From contig CATNEN010000001.1 in assembly GCA_950097015.1 (NCBI GenBank), positions 16,496,501 through 16,560,500 of the forward strand: 64,000 bases of DNA, given 5' to 3'. Source of the stretch: Macrostomum hystrix. Taxonomy: Eukaryota; Platyhelminthes; Macrostomidae. Position numbers and translations under genes: made by a program. Below are positions 11,479 through 19,602 of the stretch, piece after piece. Under the pieces are notes generated by a model that did no database searches, was not told the DNA's origin, and saw nothing but the letters and a program-made list of their open reading frames with translations. The number at the start of each line of letters is the position of its first letter. Within the stretch, counting starts at the first letter, position 1.

Positions 11479-12363
11479 ATGGACCATTGGACACACGCTG
11501 CAAACTGCTCAATTTGCGGTGCGCTTGTGGAAGAAAACCGCATACTACGCGCCGAACTGAACCGTTTACGAACGGGGCGAGCTCCGTCCCCTGTTTTCAG
11601 CACTAGTCGCTCACTTCGTGTTCGGAGAGCAGTCGTGTCATCCGACGAACTGCCCTGCACACAAACTCTGAACAGTGCATGGCCTTTTGCCGAGGATGCC
11701 ACATCCGAGACAGTAGGATCCGCTGGCTGCCTGTCCCAGGACTGGAATGACGAAGGTTCGGAGACAGTAGGACCCGCTGGCTGCCTGTCCCAGGACTGGA
11801 ATGACGAAGGTTCGGAGACAGTAGGACCCGCTGGCTGCCTGTCCCAGGACTGGAATGACGAAGGTTCGGAGACAGTAGGACCCGCTGGCTGCCTGTCCCA
11901 GGACTGGAATGACGAAGGTTCGGAGACAGTAGGACCCTTTGTGGCGTCAACCGAGGCCCATGCACCTTCTGCGTCATCCACAGATGCAGATGCGGACCTG
12001 TATCATCGCTACTGTGCTGATTATAATCAGCTACCGGAGCCCCACAGAATGCAGCATGCTTGCGTCTTCACTGCGCGCAAGCGCGAGGAGCGCATGGAGC
12101 TGGAAGCCCACTGCTGCGTAGAATGCGAGAACTGGTATGCGGACCTCTCACCTAACACCAAACGACAGCGGCTACAACTGGCTGGTCGTCATCGGTCAAA
12201 CCAACCTCGGCCGCGATATGACAAGGACTTCTTCAAGATTGCCATGCCAGAAACGCCTCCAGAGGCGCCGGTGGAAGCCATGCACGTTGGACTGCGACGC
12301 CGTATCCCGCTGAAGGGGGCTACGGGCAGGCAGGAGTTTATGAAACCGAAGGAGTCATCTTAA
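11479..12363 (+). CDS. CtIP/Ctp1/Sae2 C-terminal-domain protein carried by the transposon
   Basis: A single open frame of 294 residues starting at ATG 11,479. An N-terminal CSIC pair is followed by a short leucine-rich coiled-coil-like helix (residues about 10-32), then four and a half copies of an 18-residue repeat (about 76-153), then a conserved C-terminal region (about 175-270). That region has ARKREER, CVECENWYADL and RHR motifs followed by DFFKIAMP. This is the signature of the CtIP/Ctp1/Sae2 family: a KxER helix, CxxC, an aromatic-Tyr-Ala-Asp stretch, RHR, and a Phe/Trp-Pro ending. Family members stimulate MRE11 to process DNA ends before resection. At 294 residues it is far shorter than vertebrate CtIP and close to yeast Sae2 or Ctp1. 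The frame is intact although the neighbouring transposase is broken. A host function or a role in repairing excision sites are both possible. Confidence 0.8.
   Translation: MDHWTHAANCSICGALVEENRILRAELNRLRTGRAPSPVFSTSRSLRVRRAVVSSDELPCTQTLNSAWPFAEDATSETVGSAGCLSQDWNDEGSETVGPAGCLSQDWNDEGSETVGPAGCLSQDWNDEGSETVGPAGCLSQDWNDEGSETVGPFVASTEAHAPSASSTDADADLYHRYCADYNQLPEPHRMQHACVFTARKREERMELEAHCCVECENWYADLSPNTKRQRLQLAGRHRSNQPRPRYDKDFFKIAMPETPPEAPVEAMHVGLRRRIPLKGATGRQEFMKPKESS
11705..11937 (+). repeat. In-frame 54 bp tandem repeat, about 4.3 copies
   Basis: The unit encodes SETVGPAGCLSQDWNDEG within the CtIP-like ORF. The copies are nearly identical in DNA. They fall between the N-terminal coiled coil and the C-terminal domain, where CtIP-family proteins are normally disordered. 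Confidence 0.9.
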
Positions 12364-13002
12364 GACTGCTTTTCACGACTGTCAAGAAACGCTTCTCAGT
12401 GTGGCCAAAATTCCCTTCTCTGTGGTGGTATAAAAAAATCCCGTCGATAGATTGTAACCTTACCCATACCCATAATTATGTGAATAGTGTTGCAAACTGT
12501 CTAGTAGTATTCTATCGACCAGATCGGTTGCGCAATGCAGGGTCAATCATGTTTAGACTTCTAATTGTACATTCATAGTTCTCCAGTGTCCTTCTGATCA
12601 GTCCCTTCGATGTCCTCCATTTCCTTTATTTACCTATCTGGTAAAGCTTGCGCATCCGGAGTTTGCTAGTAACCATGAGGCTCTGAACTACTGTCGCTGG
12701 GAAGAAAAGGTACAAATGGAAGGCGCATGCTGCTGATAAAAGATTCTAGCCTCACGTGTACAATCAGTTCCTAGCTGGGACTCTTTGAATGCATTTTTGT
12801 TAGTGACTACATTCGAACATGTCTTTTCGTCGCTATCTGCGGCGCCAAATTATTTTCTGCCTTTGAGTCACTGAGTCATTAATGATTCACAATTGTTGCT
12901 TTTGTGGTTGTCCACAATTGTGTTATGGTTGTCGTTGTTGTTCTAACCATATTTTTGCAGACCGTCGTCAATTACTAAACTTACGAAGCTAAAGCCTTCA
13001 AG
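12364..13002. other. Spacer between CtIP-like and BEN-like genes
   Basis: No ORF or RNA gene supported. Moderately AT-rich with T-rich runs. Confidence 0.3.
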
Positions 13003-14780
13003 ATGCCGGCTAAAGGTCATAAGACGCGACACACTGCGAAGAAGACCAACAAGACTGGAAGTGGCCAAAAGAAAGAAGCAGCTAGTAAGGCCAACAAGGA
13101 CTCTGTAACGAACCCAAACACTGCAGAACAGCCAGAGAACGCTGTCGAAACTTCAACCACGAAGTATCGGCCATACAAGGTTGAACTGACAGCTCGCTGG
13201 TTTGTTTTTGAGTTCGTCGACTCTGGCCACTGGCAGGTGGTTTCGACTGGAGACCATGCCTGTCGTGTAGTGTCTGTGCTGGCGGACGCCCCACAAGCTC
13301 CAGTGGACGTTGGATCAGAGGTCCAGATTGTGCGCACTGCCAGGTAAGCTTGACATAATTTGCCAAACTGAAGACTTATAGATCCAGAATGAGGATAATG
13401 TACTTAACAAATGCTATTATCGAAACTCTATCTACACTGCAGCTCAGGTGCCAAGCGATGGTGCGGCAAGCTCGTCAAAGGCCCAAAAAGCACAAAAGAT
13501 GAGGCCAGGGCAATCGCTCAAATGGCTTTGTTGGAAGTGAACGAGCCAGACCTTCCACGAAACTGCCCTTCGTGCACTAGCCTACTCATTCAGGCCAATC
13601 GTAATCGAGACCTAACGTCAACTCTGCGTATGTACTCACGACACGAGGCGAGGGTCATTTCACAAATTCGTGCATTAATGAATAAAGAAATATCCCATTC
13701 TCCTTCAATTGTTTCTTGCGTTGCCTGTTAATTGCCACTGTATGAACTCTTTGCACAATTCGTGGAATGGCCCTCGAATAATTTTGTATTTCTGCGTTTC
13801 GGACTTATAATTTCTTTAATACTCTTCAATAAAACAGAATTCCTGCATATATCTCATCCATTATAGGCGAAGAGTTGCACCGAGAGCGCGAACGGGTGCA
13901 GGAAAGAGAAGCTGAGATAGCTACTGTGCGACAGCAATGTGCTTTTCTAACCCGTCGCGTCGCAACATTGGAAGCCGATTCACGCCTTCATCAACGCGTT
14001 GTGACAACAATGCAGCACAGACAGCAGGAGGTCAACGCACTTTTGACGAAGGCCTCGTCAAAACTGGTCGAGCCGGTCAGTCATGACCACCAAGACATTG
14101 TAGCCCATGACGTAGACATCGACGCTGCTGCTGCCATGCACGATCCTGCGGCCTCTGATCTAGCTTTTGTTGCCCATGCACCGCTGTCGGTGTCGCAAAC
14201 TCGGGTCTTGGAAGACCAGGTGCAGCATCGATCGACGGCCGACTGCGATAGCTCTGAATTGAAGCCGCTAAGTCCCCAGCAGCTATTCGTGCTGGTGCCT
14301 GCTGCTCGTATAGCCGAAATAAACAGCAGGAGGGCTACGTTGGAGAAGTACCGCAACACCGAAAATTGTCCGGCTTCACTACTATTGCGTGCAAAGTTGG
14401 CGCTGGCCCGCTCACTTATTCGGGCTTTTTTCTCAGACAGAGAGCTAACTGTCTCAAACATCACCGGTCGTAATGTCGCCGGCCGGACAACAGTACCGGC
14501 GAATCCGGCGAAGGTAAAATTAATGGAAGCCTACCTGAAAGACAACGGCGCCACTTTGTCGCCGCGTGAAGCCGGTAAACTGTTTGCAACATGCAAGGAG
14601 ACGGCCTTAAAACGCCTCGGCCTGTATGCTCCAAAAGCGAAGTCGGCTGCTTCGAGTCGAGCCAAACAATCGACCCATTCACGACACCAGCCACAGACTG
14701 AAGTGGTTCGTGAACTGCAGCCGCAGCCGCCCGCCGCCGAGGATCACGTGGATCTATTGAACTCCATGATGGAAGGCTGA
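13003..14780 (+). CDS. Coiled-coil protein with C-terminal BEN-like domain, three exons
   Basis: Exons 13,003-13,343, 13,443-13,627 and 13,867-14,780 join in frame (phases 2 then 1) to give 479 residues; donors are GTAAGC and GTATGT, acceptors CAG and TAG. The N-terminus is Lys-rich. Residues about 48-140 form a compact segment (YKVELTARWFVFEF ... VGSEVQIV) and include a CPSC pair shortly afterwards. Residues about 175-235 are a charged coiled coil (HRERERVQEREAEI). The C-terminal block (about 335-430) reads LARSLIRAFF, SNITGRN, NPAKVKLMEAYL and CKETALKRLG, the pattern of a BEN domain: conserved alpha helices that bind DNA or chromatin proteins. It follows the CtIP-like ORF on the same strand inside the transposon. 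It may act as a DNA-targeting partner, which is inference. The BEN call rests on pattern only and is moderate. Confidence 0.65.
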
Positions 14781-14849
14781 GTGGGATTGATGAGCAGACA
14801 CGCGACCCAAATTTGGCGAACTCCCGACCCGGAGACTGCGAATCCAATC

Positions 14850-15215
14850 CCATGATTTAAGTCTCTTACAATCTCGATCCTCAGACTTGAAATCCCGATC
14901 CGAAAACTGAACATCCCGATCCTCAGTCTAGAAATCCCGATTCCCAGGCGGCAAATCCCATATCCCGTCCCTTGAATCATGGAGCTGGAGTCGTTTTTTG
15001 TAGCTTTGGGTCGGAATGACAGTTTTTTGTGTAGGCTCCATTTTTTCACAGTTCCGTTTTGCATATCTTGCAACGTATTTTGCTTTTATTCCCAGGCATT
15101 TACCCATCGTGGCTATAGTCGATATAGCAAAAGTAGAATCATGGAGCTGGAGTCGTTTTTTGTAGCTTTGGGTCGGAATGACAGTTTTTTGTGCAGGCTC
15201 CATTTTTCATGTCAA
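14850..15215 (+). repeat. Short direct repeats downstream of the BEN-like gene
   Basis: First comes a run of aatcccgatc-type units (about 14,866-14,960). Then two direct copies of a roughly 70 bp segment (gagctggagtcgttttttgt and onward) start near 14,979 and 15,141. They are non-coding and may belong to the right subterminal region of the transposon. Confidence 0.7.
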
Positions 15216-15385
15216 ATTGTATGTTTCAAATTGCATGTCAAATAAATATTCAAGACGACGATTGTAGTCACTTCATAAAATGTTCTTTAATTCTTGCCAC
15301 AGCTTGATGGCTATTAAATGAAATGTTTATACACATGTATTTGAATTGTGTATTCCATGCCTTTCGTCGTTTCTATATTACATGG

Positions 15386-15597
15386 CCGTTTCGATGTCCG
15401 GATCTCAGTCCGTCCCATCCGTGGGTGCCCTGGTCCGCTTCCTCGTCCGTTTCGATGTCCGGATCTCAGTCCGTCCCATTCGTGGGTGCCCTGGTCCGCT
15501 TCCTCGTCCGTTTCGATGTCCGGATCTCAGTCCGTCCCATCCGTGGGTGCCCTGGTCCGCTTCCTCGTCCGTTTCGATGTCCGGATCTCAGTCTGCT
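15386..15597 (+). repeat. Right subterminal 61 bp tandem repeat, about 3.5 copies
   Basis: Copies start at 15,386, 15,447, 15,508 and 15,569. Each unit contains gtccggatc, agtccgtccc and gtccgcttcc, so the GTCCG motif seen at the left end is dense here too. They are consistent with transposase binding sites at both ends of the element. Confidence 0.85.
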
Positions 15598-15800
15598 GTA
15601 AAAAGAAAACGGAAATATAAACGGAAAAACTTCTGGGCATCATACGGGCCAGGAGTTGGACTTGTAGCTGCCAAATCTTCCAAATCTGCCAAATAAGTCC
15701 GTATACGTGACCTTTGTCCGCTTTTTTTTACACTGCGTAGATAGGCCACTTCCGGAAAATTTGTCCGGCAAAAACGGTAGAGGGCGTGCCATAAACAGGA

Positions 15801-15838
15801 CTAAAAAACGGAAATAAAGTTCCCCGGGTTAGCGACAA
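15801..15838 (-). repeat. Right terminal inverted repeat
   Basis: Reverse complement of the left end at 3,635-3,671: ggaaataaagttccccggg followed by gcgacaa. It is immediately followed by the resumed LTR-element sequence leading to the gag-like ATG. Confidence 0.8.
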
Positions 15839-15886
15839 CCCCCTCAATTTTTGCAAAATCCTAATTTCCGGTTGGACTTCGCCACG

Positions 15887-16333
15887 ATGGAGGAGGCTGC
15901 AGCCGAGCTGCGCGCCGCCACTCAGGCGTTTGAGATGGCTGCCGAGCGAGATCCGCGTCGGAGGGTACGCCAGGTTAGGGCAGAGCTGGACGAGGGGCAG
16001 GAGCACCCCAGTGAAATCCAGGCCGTCCGCCGGGAACAACAGCAGCTGGCGCAAGAATTGGACAAAGTCACCCAACAGCTAGCGGAGGTCACGCGGCAGC
16101 TGCGGGAGCCGAAGCCGACCCCGGTCCACCCTCCTTGCCAGCACCCAACTGGGCACCATTGGTACCCCAGGCAGGAGAAGCCGTGGGCACGAAGAAGGTA
16201 CCGCGAGGGCTCTGCCGCGGGAAACGGGAGTGGTGGTGCCGACTGGAGGCAGCTCAATTACCCGGAAGCGCCTCAGGCAGCTCGGGCGATCGAGGCCCCC
16301 CCGTCAGTGCCTCCCTCCTCGAAGTCCGAGTGA
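15887..16333 (+). CDS. Gag-like ORF of the interrupted LTR element
   Basis: 148 residues from ATG 15,887, which sits in a good translation context (gccacgATGG). The first 85 residues are Ala/Arg/Glu-rich heptad-like coiled coil (QQQLAQELDKVTQQLAEV), followed by a Pro-, Arg- and Gly-rich tail. No zinc knuckle is visible. Its position between a leader and a protease ORF is what suggests Gag. The frame ends with a stop 26 bases before the protease frame opens, so a simple frameshift fusion is not possible; a spliced or terminated arrangement, or decay, remains open. Confidence 0.5.
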   Translation: MEEAAAELRAATQAFEMAAERDPRRRVRQVRAELDEGQEHPSEIQAVRREQQQLAQELDKVTQQLAEVTRQLREPKPTPVHPPCQHPTGHHWYPRQEKPWARRRYREGSAAGNGSGGADWRQLNYPEAPQAARAIEAPPSVPPSSKSE

Positions 16334-16359
16334 ACTCACTCGGCCGAGTCCCCACCTGA

Positions 16360-16764
16360 GTGCGCACCCGCCCCAACCGCTCTGAGAAGCTTAGTGAGGT
16401 GTGGGTCGCCTTGGAGGTGGACGGAGCACCCCATGACCTCCTGATCGACACTGGGTCAATAGTGAATGTGCTCCCGGGCTCGTTGTTATCAATCTTCTCC
16501 TATTACTTATTCGAACCCCCTCAATTTTCTTTAGTTGCTTACAATGGCACCCCTAAAATTGCACAGGCGCAAGTCAAGGTCAAGTTACGGGTTGGCGCCG
16601 AAGCGTTGGACACGCTGTTCTTAGTGGTCGAGGGCGATTGCTCTCCCCTACTCGGCGCCTCCTGGTTGGCTCAACACCATGCCATTCCTTACTTTGACTC
16701 GCGCCAATTAATCATTTACCGCCAGTCCATTCCCTTTTCGCTCAGGCGGAAGCCTGCATTTTAG
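16360..16764 (+). CDS. Retropepsin-like aspartic protease ORF
   Basis: About 134 residues, opening right after an in-frame TGA at 16,357-16,359 and with no ATG at the start. It contains the catalytic loop LLIDTGS, the flap-like AYNGTPK stretch and the second conserved LLGASWL motif of Ty3/gypsy-type proteases. No reverse transcriptase, RNase H or integrase follows. It therefore belongs to an element reduced to gag and protease, or the rest has been deleted. Confidence 0.7.
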   Translation: MRTRPNRSEKLSEVWVALEVDGAPHDLLIDTGSIVNVLPGSLLSIFSYYLFEPPQFSLVAYNGTPKIAQAQVKVKLRVGAEALDTLFLVVEGDCSPLLGASWLAQHHAIPYFDSRQLIIYRQSIPFSLRRKPAF

Positions 16765-17088
16765 GTTGGGGTAAGAGGGTAGAGAAAAACCTCCTCACCT
16801 CCCTTCTCTCTCCCTTTCCTCCCTCCCCCTTGCGACTATTTAGACTAGAGGCTAGAGGAGGAGCCGGGGAGTTTAGGAGGAACATAGTCGGTCAGCGCTA
16901 ACGAAAAATAGTTGTTATGGCTGGCTTGAGCATTACTGTGGCCTGGTGGCTAGAAGTAGTCGCCACTGACTATCGGCGAGAACTGGCCGGCAGGAGGACG
17001 TGGATCATGGTCCGCCTGTGGCTGCTCCCCGCATTGGGCCGCGCGGCACAGGCCGGAGTGGACCTCGCCCTGGCATGCCGGCGGGTGG

Positions 17089-17490
17089 ATGGCGCAGGCA
17101 TGGGTCGAAGAACGGGATCCAAGCCCGCCAAGAGGAGAGAACGAGGAAGCTCTGCCTTGGAACCTCCGGTGGCCCGAGTACAGCCCGCCAGAAGACTGGG
17201 GCATGGCAGTGCCCGAAGCCCTTATGTCCTGGCTACAGGCTACTCGGATCCCTAGCAGAGAGGATTTTGAGCATCAGCTAGTGGTATCGCGGATTGGCGA
17301 AGCCGTCCGGAGACGATCCTCCGGACTGGGCTCTGCGCCATGGAGAAGCTGGGCAGCAGAAGTGTCGACCATTGAGGAGCCGCCACCAGGGGACAGTACG
17401 CTCGGCCACATGGTAAGACAAATGGAAGGGGAAGAAGATAGCGAAGATCTAGCAGAGAGTACGCCCATCAAGGAGGAAGTAGAAGAATAG
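17089..17490 (+). CDS. Unrecognised acidic ORF downstream of the protease
   Basis: 133 residues from ATG 17,089. Trp- and Pro-rich at the start (LPWNLRWPEYSPPEDW), ending in a strongly acidic tail (EGEEDSEDLAES...EEVEE). It lies in the same orientation as the gag-like and protease ORFs and could be an accessory protein of that element. No family recognised; it could be chance in GC-rich DNA. Confidence 0.35.
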   Translation: MAQAWVEERDPSPPRGENEEALPWNLRWPEYSPPEDWGMAVPEALMSWLQATRIPSREDFEHQLVVSRIGEAVRRRSSGLGSAPWRSWAAEVSTIEEPPPGDSTLGHMVRQMEGEEDSEDLAESTPIKEEVEE

Positions 17491-18511
17491 GGAAACTCAG
17501 GTTAGAATTAATGGGGTGGTGGCCGCGGAATAGTTATAATAGGACCCTTATCCACTGGGCCTCCGTTCCCTGTCCCCCCTAGCCTTTTCTTTTTATTCTC
17601 GTCCCTTTTCCGTTCCTTTAGTAACTCTTCGCACCGCGCACTCTCTCTCATATCGTCGTGTTTTTCCTTTTCCAACCAAAAGCCACCTTGGCGCCCAAAG
17701 CTCTCTTAAAAATTATTATAATTTAGCCAAAATCCCAAAAACATACGTAGTGGGGTGAAATTCCCCTTGTGAGATTTTCGCATGAGATGTTTTCAATAAT
17801 TGTAGCAAACTAGGAAGTGCACCTTCTTTTTCTCAACATTCAACTTTTATTCGCACCGTATTATGACTGGCACCTTTATTTATCTTTTTGCTTCAGGTGG
17901 GTCTGTGGAGTTCATCTCGGGACAATTTCTATTTTAGGAAGGGTACCAACCCGCTAAAGTGAGCGGGGTGGTATACATGGGAGTTCTATGTTCATGGAGG
18001 GGGGGCAGTCATAAATCAAGGAACTGAACGGGCATATAGTAGGACTTAAGGGAAACGTTTCCATTGGCTCAGAGGGTGGCAGAGTTCAAATGGTGGCCTC
18101 TTTTCTCAGGGAAGTGTGAGGGGAAGGAAGGGACACTTAGCCAGGGAACATGGATGTTTACAACTAGGATGAGTCAATGGAACTGCGGGCACCTAAGTAA
18201 GGACACTGTTATATGTTCTTCGGGCCAAATTAAAACTTACTATTAGTAAGGGATTGAACTTTAGTGGTCAGAATTGAGGTGGCATGTTATCCTTCAGGGG
18301 TCTCGTAAGGTATGAGCGGCTTCGTTAAAAGAACTTAACTAGGAGATCACGTAAGGATTCACATTACTCAGTTCACTATGGGCTGTATAAATGCACTCAC
18401 TTTTGACAAGAAACTATATTTACATAAAACGAAAAAAGACCCAACGGGTACGCGATCGATGACAATGTTACTGCTATTGGTAGGACAGCGCGTTCATAAC
18501 CTAGGTGGGTC
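17491..18511. other. Region without a supported gene, between the accessory ORF and the small minus-strand ORF
   Basis: Pyrimidine-rich then mixed sequence. A TATAAA-type box lies near 18,385. A 60-codon frame at 18,064-18,246 has no supporting feature. Confidence 0.3.
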
Positions 18512-18682
18512 TCACTGGCGCCGGTGAGCGACCCAGAATACGGCTGCGGCCGCCAACAGGCCTGCCGCTATGGCGATGGCACTCGTACCAGTCAGAGCCT
18601 TGTTTATCAGCGCACCCAGCGTGGCCTCCTGGCCTGGAGCCAGTTCAATGTCTGCGGAAAGTAGGGTAGTTGTTGTCTTCAT
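18512..18682 (-). CDS. Small single-span membrane protein ORF (56 residues)
   Basis: ATG at 18,682, stop at 18,512. Residues 1-30 are polar (MKTTTTLLSADIEL, then APGQEA), residues about 31-52 are a strongly hydrophobic helix (SAIAIAAGLLAAAAVFWVA) and the end is basic (HRRQ), so a C-in topology is expected. A possible splice acceptor (ctttccgcag) lies inside the N-terminal part, so this may be the last exon of a longer gene. A TATA-like and CCAAT-like promoter faces it about 700 bases away (19,391-19,437). No family recognised. Confidence 0.4.
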   Translation of the reverse strand: MKTTTTLLSADIELAPGQEATLGALINKALTGTSAIAIAAGLLAAAAVFWVAHRRQ

Positions 18683-19150
18683 GAGTGGGAGTTAACTCAT
18701 CGGGGTCAGAATTTACCCTAGACGTAGGTAAGGAATTAGTGGACGAGGGCAACGTTCTCGATTGGGGATCACAAGGGTGGCTGGCTGCAGGGATGGTGGT
18801 TCTGTTCGGGTGAATATTTCAAATAGTGGCTAGATGTGGGTAAGGTTTTAGAAGAAAAGGAAATCAGGTCGTGTCAACTTACGAATGCTAAAGGTCACTC
18901 GCGTGGCCTGTCGCGGGGCATGATCTCTGAAAATTAGGTGGGCAGGAAACTTATGAGTTATTGATAGCGGCGACCGCCAGCAGGTATTAGCTATGAAATT
19001 AAAATCCAATCTAACATTAATTAAAACTGCTAACAGGGTTTCTTTAGTTAACAGTGGGCGAGGGCATCTGGGCCCGGGTAGAAATAGATTATAGACAGGG
19101 ACAAGCGGGGTGTGCCAGGGATCACGATTAATGTTTATTCCAATTACTAT

Positions 19151-19294
19151 TCACCCACTCTCGTAATAATACTTAATAACCGGCCTTGGGGGGCCGAGTA
19201 GAAGCAAAATAACTCGCCTTTCTTTGCCAGGCAGCGGCTGGGCCATGCTCGCAGCATCAACTAGCGGTGCAGACGGCTGGGTGGTAGACTTCAT
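19151..19294 (-). CDS. Short ORF directly downstream of a minus-strand promoter
   Basis: 47 residues from ATG 19,294 (MKSTTQPSAPLVDAAS...). It is about 70 bases past the predicted start site of the TATA promoter at 19,391-19,396. It could be the first exon of the gene whose later exon is the membrane-span ORF, but I found no donor giving the right phase. Weak call. Confidence 0.25.
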   Translation of the reverse strand: MKSTTQPSAPLVDAASMAQPLPGKERRVILLLLGPPRPVIKYYYESG

Positions 19295-19390
19295 ACCGAA
19301 TAGTAATAATGTCGGAAATTGTTGCAAATAGGAAAGATCAGGTTGTCGGAAGTTAGCAGCTTGAGTTTAATGGGGCGTCAAGTGTTTGTT

Positions 19391-19437
19391 TTTATAGCAC
19401 CTAAGTTAGGGGTAAAGTGGCGGAAGCGCCAGCCAAT
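19391..19437 (-). promoter_or_regulatory. Minus-strand core promoter with CCAAT and TATA boxes
   Basis: On the minus strand, CCTATTGGCTGG (inverted CCAAT box) at about 19,430-19,441 is followed 35-40 bases later by GCTATAAAAAC (TATAAA at 19,391-19,396). The layout predicts transcription leftward from about 19,365. Confidence 0.45.
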
Positions 19438-19602
19438 AGGAAGACAGTTGGGAATGTGGGAAATTCCAGCATAGGGGGACCCTAGTAACAGCTTAGTTGT
19501 TGGGGCCCTGACCTTTACGGTGAGGAGACACCGCGGCCGGCAACCGCATCACAAAGCGGCCTGAGCAGCGGTTTCTCCAGCTGCAACCAGCTGCAGCGCC
19601 GA

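Larger units (their letters stand above)
3635..15838 (+). mobile_element. 12.2 kb DNA transposon with tnp2-like transposase and CtIP-like and BEN-like cargo
   Basis: The left end starts ttgtcgc, three variable bases, then cccggggaactttatttcc; the right end carries the exact reverse complement of both blocks (15,801-15,838). Inside are three plus-strand gene units: a transposase related to the tnp2/Transposase_21 group used by CACTA/EnSpm elements (5,305-11,051, broken), a CtIP/Sae2-domain ORF (11,479-12,363) and a BEN-like gene (13,003-14,780). Both ends have subterminal GTCC/GGAC repeats. No target duplication was evident, so the outer limits may shift by a few bases. A 1.8 kb solo LTR is nested in it (7,486-9,302), leaving about 10.4 kb of original element. 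Superfamily is not settled: the tips do not read CACTA. Confidence 0.75.

Noticed and set aside
11472-11981. Minus-strand ORFs of 169 and 124 codons
   Set aside because: Antisense shadows of the 54-bp repeat in the CtIP-like ORF.
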